A DNA stretch of 47,282 bases from Candidatus Binatia bacterium. GTDB lineage: Bacteria; Desulfobacterota_B; Binatia; UBA9968; JAJDTQ01. Positions within the stretch are counted from its first letter, which is position 1. Each line of letters starts with the position of its first letter. The position numbers and the translations under genes were made by a program. The stretch covers positions 1 through 47,282 of the forward strand of contig JAJDTQ010000275.1 of assembly GCA_022827045.1 (NCBI GenBank), read 5' to 3'. Below are positions 37,457 through 44,956 of this stretch, in pieces. The notes below the pieces were generated by a model. It made no database searches and was not told the DNA's origin. It was given only the letters and a program-made list of their open reading frames with translations.

Positions 37457-37605
37457 CCCCTCACCCGGCCTTTGGCCACGCTCTCCCGGCGGCACCGCCC
37501 TGCACCGTTTCCCTCCGGCAGAAGGCACCAGCCACCCCTTCTCTCCCGCAGGGAGAGCGAACGACCCCCTCTCCCTCTGGGAGAGGGTAGGGGTGAGGGT
37601 CCCCG
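37457..37605. repeat. Composite repeat, unit 6 (two opposed, diverged units)
   Basis: The lptD-gspD gap opens with a reverse-orientation half-unit (CCCTCACCCGGCCTTTGGCCACGCTCTCCC form, 37459-37488), then about 45 bp with CTCTCCCGCAGGGAGAG, and a forward half-unit (CCCTCTCCCTCTGGGAGAGGG, about 37565-37585) that ends in GTGAGGGTCCCC. It looks like two insertions or a rearranged pair. The segment is non-coding and stop-adjacent like the other units. Confidence 0.8.
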
Positions 37606-37655
37606 GAAGAAGCAGAGCGTCCGGGGCGGCCTGGATTTTGCGTGACAGCAGAACC

Positions 37656-39650
37656 ATGCTTGCCTGGCTGTCGGCGGTTTCCGCGTGGCTCGTGTTGGGG
37701 ACTTGTCTCGCCGGAGGCCCGGCGCGGGCGCTGGAAACGGCCCCTCCCGGTACGCCGCCGGAGAGGCCCGCGCCTGCCCGCGCGTCCGTGGAGGACGCGG
37801 ACGGTGCCGGCATGGTGACCCTGAACTTCGATGCCGTCGAGCTCGTCGAGGTGATACACGTAATGGCCCGGCACCTGCGCCTCAACTACACCATCGACCC
37901 CGACGTACGGGGGGTCGTCACCATTTTTAGCGGACAGCCCGTCAGAAGGGAGGACCTCCTTCCCATATTCCACGAGATCCTCAGGGTCCACGGCGCCGTG
38001 GCGGTCAGGCAGGGAAGCCTTTATCGGATCACGGCCGTCTCGGAGGCGCCCGGGCTGGCCGGTCCCGGCCGTGCGCGGGGCGCCGGCTTCGCCATGCGGG
38101 TCCTGCCGGTACGCTTTTTCCCGGTGGCGGTCATGAAGCGCCTGCTCGCGCCCTTCATGAGCACGAGCGGGACGATCCTCGACCATGTGCGCGGCAACTA
38201 TCTGGTAGTTGTCGATTCGCCGTCAAATATTCGACGATTGTCGGAGATCAAGGCCTTGATCGACGTCGAAGCGTTCAGCGGCACCCGCATGGAGCTGTAC
38301 AGGCCCAGGGCAGCCGCGGCCGGCGACCTCGCGCGGGAGATGTCGGCGGCGATGGCGCTCTCCGGCGCTTCGGCGGCGGAGGGTGAACCGTTCGCCGCGC
38401 GGTTCCTCCCGTTGCCGCGGATCGATCAACTCCTCGTCATCGCCTACAGCGACGCGGCCTGGAACTATGTGAAGCATTGGCTCGAGCGCATCGACGTGGC
38501 GGGCGAAGACCGTGGGCGGCAACTCTTCATCCGAGCCGTCGAGAACCGCAAGGCCGCCGAGTTGGCGCGGGTTCTGAACCAGGTCCATAGCCGCCGCCGG
38601 ACTCACGAGGCCGCCGGGGCGGCCGGGGGAAGGCCTACGGCAGGTCCGGCCACGCCGCCGGCACCCAAGTCCCCGGCACCCAAGTCCCCGGACCTTTCCG
38701 GCCAGGGCGTGCGCGTCGTGGCGGAGCCGGACACCAACTCCCTGGTGATCCTGGCGACGCCGCGCGAATACGCGGACATGGCGCGGATCCTCGAAGGGTT
38801 GGATCTGGTGCCGCGCCAGGTGCTGATGGAGGTGCTGGTGGCCGAAGTGACGCTGACCGACGACTTCGAGTTCGGCGTCGAGTATGCCCTGGCGAAGGGC
38901 GGCTTCGGCCCGCCGCCGGCCGAAGGGGACAGCGCCGGCGAGCCCGCCCCGGGCACGGGTCTCGGGACCCTCGCGTCGGGGTTCACTTCCATGGTGGACG
39001 CGGGGCGCGATTTTCGCGTGTTCGTCAAGGCGTTGATGCAGGACGCCCGCGTGAAGGTCCTGTCCTCGCCCCATCTGCTGGCGGTGGACAATCGCCCGGC
39101 ACGGATTCGCGTGGGCAGCGAGCAGCCGGTGGCGACGGGAACGGTGGTGTCGCGGGAGGCCGAGGCGACCACCACCACCATCGAGTTCAAGGAGGTCGGA
39201 CGGATCCTCACCATCGTCCCCCGGGTCAACTCCGAAGGACTCGTCAACCTGCAGGTCCGGGTCGAGGTGAGCGACGTGGGCGAAAGGGTGATGGTCGGAA
39301 GGCAGTCCTTCGACGCCTTCAACGTCCGGGAGGCGGAGACCGCCGCCGTGCTCCATGACGGCCAGACCCTGGTCATCGGCGGCATCATCACGGACAATCG
39401 GCGCCGGTCGCGAATCGGCATTCCCCTTCTCATGGAGGTGCCCGTGCTGGGGCCGCTGTTCCGCACGGACTTCGAACGGTCCGACCGCACCGAGCTGGTG
39501 ATCCTGATCACCCCTCGTGTGATCCACGACCGGCGGCAGGGCGACCGCGCGACGAAACGGTTCCTGGACAAGGTCCGGGCAGTCGGACGGGAGCTGGAGG
39601 CGGAAGGCGCCCCGCGTGCGGCGATGGACGAGGCCGCTTCGACGCGTTAA
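37656..39650 (+). CDS. gspD: GspD-type secretin
   Basis: A 664-residue outer-membrane secretin, the exit pore of a type II secretion or related system. A signal peptide (MLAWLSAVSAWLVLGTCLAG, likely cut after ARA at about 25) is followed by N0 (TLNFDAVELVEVIHVMA), N1-N3 modules and the secretin core with VLSSPHLLAVDNRPARIRVG, VGRILTIVPRV and GIPLLMEVPVLGPLF. I chose ATG 37656 because an in-frame GTG at 37593 lies in the repeat. No other gsp genes are near, so the system's remaining parts lie elsewhere. The stop overlaps that of rarA. Confidence 0.9.
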   Translation: MLAWLSAVSAWLVLGTCLAGGPARALETAPPGTPPERPAPARASVEDADGAGMVTLNFDAVELVEVIHVMARHLRLNYTIDPDVRGVVTIFSGQPVRREDLLPIFHEILRVHGAVAVRQGSLYRITAVSEAPGLAGPGRARGAGFAMRVLPVRFFPVAVMKRLLAPFMSTSGTILDHVRGNYLVVVDSPSNIRRLSEIKALIDVEAFSGTRMELYRPRAAAAGDLAREMSAAMALSGASAAEGEPFAARFLPLPRIDQLLVIAYSDAAWNYVKHWLERIDVAGEDRGRQLFIRAVENRKAAELARVLNQVHSRRRTHEAAGAAGGRPTAGPATPPAPKSPAPKSPDLSGQGVRVVAEPDTNSLVILATPREYADMARILEGLDLVPRQVLMEVLVAEVTLTDDFEFGVEYALAKGGFGPPPAEGDSAGEPAPGTGLGTLASGFTSMVDAGRDFRVFVKALMQDARVKVLSSPHLLAVDNRPARIRVGSEQPVATGTVVSREAEATTTTIEFKEVGRILTIVPRVNSEGLVNLQVRVEVSDVGERVMVGRQSFDAFNVREAETAAVLHDGQTLVIGGIITDNRRRSRIGIPLLMEVPVLGPLFRTDFERSDRTELVILITPRVIHDRRQGDRATKRFLDKVRAVGRELEAEGAPRAAMDEAASTR

Positions 39651-40975
39651 CGATTGCGTTTCTTCAACGCGTCCCAGGCTTTGAGCCGCTCCTTCACGAC
39701 CTTTTCGTGTCCTTGGTCGCTCGGCTCGTAGTAGCGGCGTCCCTTGAGATCCGCCGGCAGGTATTCCTGTTCCGTGACGTGACCGGGAGAGTCGTGGGGA
39801 TAGCGGTAGTCCGCGCCGTAGCCCAGCGACTTCATGAGGCCGGTGGGCGCGTTTCGGAGGTGAAGGGGGGTGGGCAGGGCGCCTTTCTCGCGCACGTCCC
39901 GGGTGGCTTCCAGCAGCGCCTTGTAGGCCGAGTTGGACTTGGGCGCGGTGGCCAGGTAGACGGCCGCCTGGCTCATCGGGATGCGCCCCTCCGGCAGCCC
40001 CACGAAATGCACGGCGTCCTTGGCCGCCACCGCCACCTGCAGGGCCTGCGGGTCCGCGTTGCCGACGTCCTCGGCCGCGAAGATGACCATGCGGCGGGCG
40101 ATGAAGAGCGGGTCCTCCCCGGCCTCGATCATCCGCACCATCCAGTAGACGGCGGCGTCGGGGTCGCTGCCGCGCAGGCTCTTGATGAAGGCGGAGATCA
40201 GGTTGTAGTGCTCCTCGCCGGATTTGTCGTAGCGCAAGGGGCCGAGCTGGAGGGCCTGCTCCACGTGCGCGATCTCGATGCGCGCGGCCCCGGCGTCGTT
40301 GCGCGCCAGCGTCACCGCCCCTTCCAGGCCGTTGAGCGCCACCCGGGCATCCCCCTGCGCCCGCTGGACCAGCATGTCCCGGGCCTCCGGCGCCATCTCC
40401 AGGCGGGCGTCCCACAGTCCCCGGCCGCATTCCGCCAAAGCCCGGTCCACCACCCGCGTGAGCGTGTCCTCGGTCAGCGGATGCATGACGCAGACCCGGC
40501 AACGGGAGAGCAACGGCGATATCAGCTCGAAGGACGGGTTCTCGGTGGTGGCGCCGATGAGGGTCAGCAGCCCCGCCTCCACGTGCGGCAGGAAGGTGTC
40601 TTGCTGGGTCTTGTTGAAGTGGTGGATCTCGTCCACCAGGAGCACCACCGGGACGGCGCTTCGTTGCAGCCGCCTGGCGTCCGGGAGGATCTTCCTGAGC
40701 TCGCCGGTGCCGGAGCTTACCGCGGAGAACTGGATGCAGTGCGCCTGGCAGGCATCGGCCAGGAGCCGGGCCAGGGTCGTCTTGCCGCAGCCCGGCGGAC
40801 CCCAGAGGATGATGGACTGCAGCCGGCGGCTGTCGGCCATGCCGCGCAGCAGCTTGCCGGGACCGAGGAGGTGCTCCTGCCCCAGCACCTCGCCCAGGCT
40901 GGCGGGCCGCATGCGCTCGGCCAGGGGTGTGTTCTTCCCGGCGCTGCGGGAACTCGTGGAGTCGAACAGTTCCAC
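39647..40975 (-). CDS. rarA: Replication-associated recombination protein RarA (MgsA)
   Basis: A 442-residue AAA+ ATPase that acts at stalled replication forks. Walker A WGPPGCGKTT is at about 58-67, Walker B VVLLVDEIHHFN at about 110-121, sensor 1 IGATTENPSF, and the tetramerisation end DYRYPHDSPGHVTEQEYLP. The GTG start at 40975 sits a little upstream of the conserved PLAERMRP block. It is convergent with gspD and their stops share the bases TTAA. Confidence 0.96.
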   Translation of the reverse strand: MELFDSTSSRSAGKNTPLAERMRPASLGEVLGQEHLLGPGKLLRGMADSRRLQSIILWGPPGCGKTTLARLLADACQAHCIQFSAVSSGTGELRKILPDARRLQRSAVPVVLLVDEIHHFNKTQQDTFLPHVEAGLLTLIGATTENPSFELISPLLSRCRVCVMHPLTEDTLTRVVDRALAECGRGLWDARLEMAPEARDMLVQRAQGDARVALNGLEGAVTLARNDAGAARIEIAHVEQALQLGPLRYDKSGEEHYNLISAFIKSLRGSDPDAAVYWMVRMIEAGEDPLFIARRMVIFAAEDVGNADPQALQVAVAAKDAVHFVGLPEGRIPMSQAAVYLATAPKSNSAYKALLEATRDVREKGALPTPLHLRNAPTGLMKSLGYGADYRYPHDSPGHVTEQEYLPADLKGRRYYEPSDQGHEKVVKERLKAWDALKKRNR

Positions 40976-41049
40976 GGCGTCACAGGTCCCGGCGGTGTCA
41001 CGCGGGCCGCCGGGGAACCCTTCCGTGTGCAGGGGCGGTTTTCAAACCC

Positions 41050-41226
41050 TCCTGTCTATATATCGACACCGATACGCAGGCATGCGCTCTCATCGTCAAT
41101 AGTTATATAACATGCTGGTTTCACTATGAAAGTCGGCTAGCCAGGACACGCCGCCCTCGCGCTTCGATGCGCTCCGTTTCCTTCTCTTGTGTTGACTTCG
41201 GGGTTGACTGCCGGCATGATGTCCCG
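41050..41226. promoter_or_regulatory. AT-rich intergenic stretch upstream of the integrase
   Basis: The 251-bp gap between rarA and the integrase contains AT-rich sequence in an otherwise GC-rich context: TATATAT at about 41057-41063, a perfect 10-bp palindrome GTTATATAAC at 41102-41111, and GTTGACT twice at 41191-41197 and 41203-41209. TTGACT (41192-41197) and CATGAT (41215-41220) form a weak sigma-70-like pair with a 17-bp spacer, which would give a nearly leaderless integrase message. An attachment site could lie here, but I could not identify one. Confidence 0.35.
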
Positions 41227-42525
41227 ATGGAAAATCACGATCAAAATCCTTCGGCAAAAAGTCGGGACGCCTCCGCAAAGAACACCGCCCGGGTGAAGCT
41301 CACCCTGACCAAAAGGACCGTAGACGCTCTCGAGCCGGAAGACAAGCCGTTCATTGCATGGGACGACCGGCTCACGGGCTTCGGCCTTCGCGTCCATCCC
41401 TCGGGCGCCAAGGCCTTTGTCGTAAACTACCGCGCGGGCAACGGCGGGCGCAAGGCGCCCAACAAGCGCGTGGTGGTGGGCCGCGCGGGGCGGGTCACTC
41501 CGGACCAGGCACGGAAGCTGGCCCAGGAGGTTCTGGGGCGGGTGGCCTCGGGGGAGGACCCGGCAGGGGAGCGGGCGGAGGCGCGTTCGGTGCCCACGTT
41601 GGGGGAGGCCTGCAAGGACTACATGGAGTCGGGCCACGGCCGGACGGCCAGCACGGAACGGGGCTATCGGCGGTACACGGCGCTGTATCTCGGCGACTGG
41701 CTGTCGCGTCCTCTGGATTCCATCACCCGGCGGGAAGTGGAAGGCCGCTTCGGTCTGATTACGGAGCGTCACGGCGAGATGCCCGCCAACCAGTGCCTGT
41801 CTTTCCTGCGGTCGGTGTACCGCAGGCCGTGCGTGGACCACGAGGGTCTGAGGAACCCGGTGGAGCAGTGGCTTGCGGGCGGGGGGAGGTATCACCGCAA
41901 GCGGAGGAAGCGGATATCGTCACCGGCCGAGGTGCTGCCGCGCTGGCGGAAGGGGATCGAGGCGACGGTGGAGAACCCGGTGCACAGGGACGCGATCCTG
42001 TTCGGTCTGTACACGGGGATGCGGCGGGGCGAGATCCTTGGGCTTCAGTGGGAGCGGGTGGACATGGACAGGGGGTTGTTCCGGGTGGAGGAGACGAAGA
42101 CCGGAGTGCCGCTGGAGCTGCCGGTGACGGGCCAACTGGGGGAGATCCTGGCGCGGCGGCGGGCGGACGGGGAAGACGTGTCCGGGGAGCTTCGCGGGTG
42201 GGTGTTCCCGTCGCCGTTGAGCGGGTCGGGACATGTGGAGGAGCTTCACGCGCACTATGAAGCCATCGGACGGGCGGGCGGAGCCAGGTTCTGGTTTCAC
42301 GGGCTGCGGAACGCGTTCATCACGGTGGCGGAGCGGGAGCTGATGCTGCCGCGGTCCCTGGTCAAACGGCTGGTGAACCACGCGCGGCCCAATGACGTGA
42401 CCGAGGGCTACGCCGCGGACTGGACGGTGGAGCAGCTTCGCGAGTCTGCCCAGCGCATTGCCGACCGCATCGACCAGCTCACGGCGGAGTCGGGTGTGCC
42501 GGGGAGTATAGCGCCGGCCGCGTGA
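41227..42525 (+). CDS. Tyrosine recombinase / P4-type integrase
   Basis: A 432-residue site-specific recombinase. The N-terminal arm-binding domain (about 20-75, with TKRTVDAL, DDRLTGFGLRVHPSGAKAF) is typical of P4-like integrases; a core-binding domain follows (about 100-190). Catalytic residues all visible: R266 in TGMRRGE, H358 and R361 in HGLRNAF, H385 in VNHARPN and the nucleophile Y395 in TEGYA. An intact integrase suggests a recent or functional island. No tRNA target is adjacent. ATG 41227 is the best start, though no good Shine-Dalgarno sequence precedes it. Confidence 0.92.
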   Translation: MENHDQNPSAKSRDASAKNTARVKLTLTKRTVDALEPEDKPFIAWDDRLTGFGLRVHPSGAKAFVVNYRAGNGGRKAPNKRVVVGRAGRVTPDQARKLAQEVLGRVASGEDPAGERAEARSVPTLGEACKDYMESGHGRTASTERGYRRYTALYLGDWLSRPLDSITRREVEGRFGLITERHGEMPANQCLSFLRSVYRRPCVDHEGLRNPVEQWLAGGGRYHRKRRKRISSPAEVLPRWRKGIEATVENPVHRDAILFGLYTGMRRGEILGLQWERVDMDRGLFRVEETKTGVPLELPVTGQLGEILARRRADGEDVSGELRGWVFPSPLSGSGHVEELHAHYEAIGRAGGARFWFHGLRNAFITVAERELMLPRSLVKRLVNHARPNDVTEGYAADWTVEQLRESAQRIADRIDQLTAESGVPGSIAPAA

Positions 42526-42576
42526 GCGCTTCCCGCGCGATTGCGCGCCTGGCAGGTTGACGCCCGGAGGCTGTTC

Positions 42577-42801
42577 GTGGCGGTGCGCCGCAAGCACGGC
42601 GTGCGTCCGTTCCGGTACCGGCGGCAGCGGCGCACGACGGTGATGGTGCGGGTCGGGCAGGGGTTCGTGGAGCGGATGTTGTGGCCGGAGTTTGACCGGC
42701 TTCACCGGGAGCGTGAGAGCTGCTTCGAGGACGTCACCGATCGCCTGATCGAGGACGCGTTGGGTTCGGGCGGGGAAGACGGCGGCCTTGGCCAGCGGTA
42801 G
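42577..42801 (+). CDS. Small basic protein of unknown function
   Basis: A 74-residue protein starting at GTG 42577, which has GGAGG (42566-42570) six bases upstream. The first half is strongly basic (RRKHGVRPFRYRRQRRTT) and the second half looks helical and acidic (ERESCFEDVTDRLIEDAL). I recognise no family. It lies 51 bp after the integrase and before the primase, so an accessory role in the element, such as a DNA-binding or excisionase-like function, is possible but unsupported. Confidence 0.6.
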   Translation: MAVRRKHGVRPFRYRRQRRTTVMVRVGQGFVERMLWPEFDRLHRERESCFEDVTDRLIEDALGSGGEDGGLGQR

Positions 42802-42890
42802 CGACCGGGACGGGGTGGGGCGAAGGCGACAGCGGCATCCGCCGTGTTGTGGGGCTGTTTTGCCGCCCGGCAATGGGGTATCGTCCCGGC

Positions 42891-44250
42891 ATGGACGGTT
42901 CCCGCATGAGCGGCCTGATGAGGACCGCTGAAGCAGGCGAACCCGGGGAGAGTTTCCTGGCGCGACACGACGCCGACGGAGACGAAGCCGCACTCATCCG
43001 CGCCCGTCTCGCGAAGCTGGCGGAGGAGAAAGACGCGCTGGAGGCGCGGCTCGCCTCGCTTGAGTCCGGCGTCCCAGCCTCGCCGGAGGAGAGCCCGCAC
43101 CAGGGGCGCGTGACCGAGCATTCGCCTCAGCGGGAGAAGATCGCGCTGTTCCGCTCGCTCTTTCGCGGCCGCGACGATGTCTATCCGAAGCGTTGGGAGA
43201 ATGCCCGGACCCAAAGGTCCGGCTACGCTCCGGTCTGCGGCAACGAGTGGAAGCCTGGGATCTGTGGCAAGCCCGGGATCAAGTGCGGCGCCTGTCCCAA
43301 CCAGGCTTTCCTGGCCGTCACCGACGAGGTGGCGGGAGAACACCTGCGCGGACGCCGGACGGCCGGGGTCTATCCCATGCTGGCGGACGGCACGTGCCGG
43401 TTCCTTGCGGCCGACTTCGACCGGGAGAGCTGGCGCGCGGATGCCGGGGCCTTCCTCGCGGCCTGCCGTTCGAAGGGCGTTCCGGGAGTCCTGGAACGCT
43501 CGCGCTCGGGCAACGGCGGCCATGTGTGGATCTTCTTCGCCGAACCCGTGCCCGCCGCGCTCGCCCGCCGGCTGGGTTCGCATCTTCTGACCGAGGCGAT
43601 GGAGAGCCGCCCGGACCTGGGCTTCAAGTCCTACGACCGGTTCTTTCCGAGCCAGGACACGGTGCCCGAGGGCGGGTTCGGGAACCTGATTGCGCTGCCG
43701 TTTCAGGGCGGACCCCGGGAGCAGGGCAACAGCCTGTTCCTGGACGATGGTTTCACGCCGCACGGGGATCAATGGGCGTTCCTGTCGTCGCTCCGCCGCA
43801 TGACCCTGGCCGAGGCCGCGGCGATCGTGGACGAAGCGAGCCGCGAGGGCCAGGTGATCGGCCTCCGCCTGCCGCTCGACGACGAGGACGAGGAGCCCTG
43901 GACCGCGCTGCCTTCGAGGCGCCGGCCCAGGCCGCCGATTGCCGGACCGTTGCCGGCGCGGATCGAGGTCTTTCTCGACGAGGGGAACGGGCGCGCCGTG
44001 CGTCTGGCCTTGCCGGAGGGGAACGCGGGCAAAGCCGCGGGACTCGCCGGGGAAGTGGAGCGGTTCTTCCGGGGGCAATTCGGTAGCCGATCTGGCCCCG
44101 CTCATCGAGAGGACTTTCCGGGCCGCCTGCATGCTCTCGACGAGAATGCGAGACGAGATGCTCGAAGCGGGCGAGGAGGAAGAGCTGGACGCGCTGATCG
44201 CCGCCGCCCGCGGGTTGCAGGACGAGCTTCTGAACGGCGCCTCGGACTGA
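42891..44250 (+). pseudogene. TOTE-type archaeo-eukaryotic primase, frameshifted near the 3' end, no helicase domain
   Basis: A coiled-coil N terminus (about residues 27-55) leads into KIALFRSLFRGRDDVYPKRW and an AEP-type primase domain of the kind found in TOTE conflict-system proteins. It has a Cys cluster (C116, C125, C132, C135), the metal motif DFD (D175, D177), the SGNGGH motif (H211), SYDRFFPSQD and GNLIALPFQ. At the G5 run 44071-44075 the frame breaks: deleting one G joins RFFRG to NSVADLAPLIER and gives about 452 residues ending at 44250. Family members usually continue into a large helicase, absent here. The start is uncertain (42891 or 42906). Confidence 0.75.
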
Positions 44251-44956
44251 TCGCCGCGGGGCATCCCTGTTGTGCAATCCGGACGGAGGCGCTGGAGTGC
44301 AGACCGGCAGCGCGCGAAAGCGATTCGGAAACGCGGACACCGTCCCGGCATCCCGAGTTCAAGGTGCTCCCCGCTCGATCAGCATGCGCTCGAGGTCTTC
44401 AAGCGTCCCTGCTTGCCCTTGACGGGCGTCTGCTTCACTGGTTGTGGATTCGCCAGCTCCCATGCGTATAGACCAGGACTCCAGGGTGCCAGTGACGCTT
44501 TCGCATCCCGTGTGTCGATAGGGGCGGACGCCTGCAAGCTCGACGATGCAGATTGTGGAGCCGCTCGCATATCCGTCTACGACGGGCTTTGCCGTCGAAC
44601 AGACGAGCAAGGGGGCCGCGGTAACGGGTGTCCCACAGCGTATCTGACAAACAGCGAAACACGCCCACCCTGTTGTTATAAAAGTCGCTGGGCGGCCGGC
44701 GCCCTGTTCGCGGTCCAGGGATACGATACTACGTCTCGCCGGCGCGCGAGTTGCCACTGGTGTTTCGACGTCTCGGCACGTTGATGAGCCGCCTGCGGGC
44801 GAGTCCGTGGGGCGTCGGCCATCGTCCCGGAGTCCCGGAACGTTCGAGGTTTGAGTTGGCACGTTGCGGACTGGCGGATACCGCCGCCACTGACAACGGA
44901 CAACAACTCTCTTCTTGTCAATCTCCCGGAAAGTGTGAGATTGTATCTTGAAGAAA
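44251..44956. other. Gene-poor stretch containing an ASCH-like relic
   Basis: About 700 bp separate the primase and the Ig-like protein. I see no intact gene, RNA gene or terminator here; the only recognisable content is the broken minus-strand ASCH-like frame at 44379-44690. The base composition is less GC-biased than the core genes. The part 44700-44940 holds nothing I can identify. Confidence 0.6.
44379..44690 (-). pseudogene. ASCH-domain-like gene relic with two frameshifts
   Basis: Reading the minus strand, three frames together give an ASCH-like order: TLWDTRYRGPL (about 44605-44645), then PLLVCSTAKP and STICIVELAGVRPY (about 44520-44612), then SPGLYAWELANPQPV and TPVKGKQGRL ending with a stop at 44379. 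ASCH proteins typically show YRGPLLIHA, a VELVDV-like strand and a G-Y-W-L-NPRPL end. The shifts fall at the C5 run (plus-strand G run 44611-44615) and near a C4 run around 44520. The N terminus is too degraded to place. The reading is inference by motif order. Confidence 0.5.

Noticed and set aside
19493..37605. CRISPR array made of the hairpin repeats
   Set aside because: Units are dispersed between genes, in both orientations, without regular spacers.
37593..37655. GTG start giving gspD an extra 21 residues
   Set aside because: It lies within the composite repeat and would place basic residues before the signal peptide; ATG 37656 starts a clean signal peptide.
39707..41110. Plus-strand frame of 467 codons
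   Set aside because: Antisense to rarA, which has clear AAA+ motifs on the minus strand.
40927..41226. N-terminal extension of the integrase by 100 codons
   Set aside because: It would overlap the 5' end of rarA and the AT-rich gap, and has no match to the arm-binding domain, which begins after 41227.
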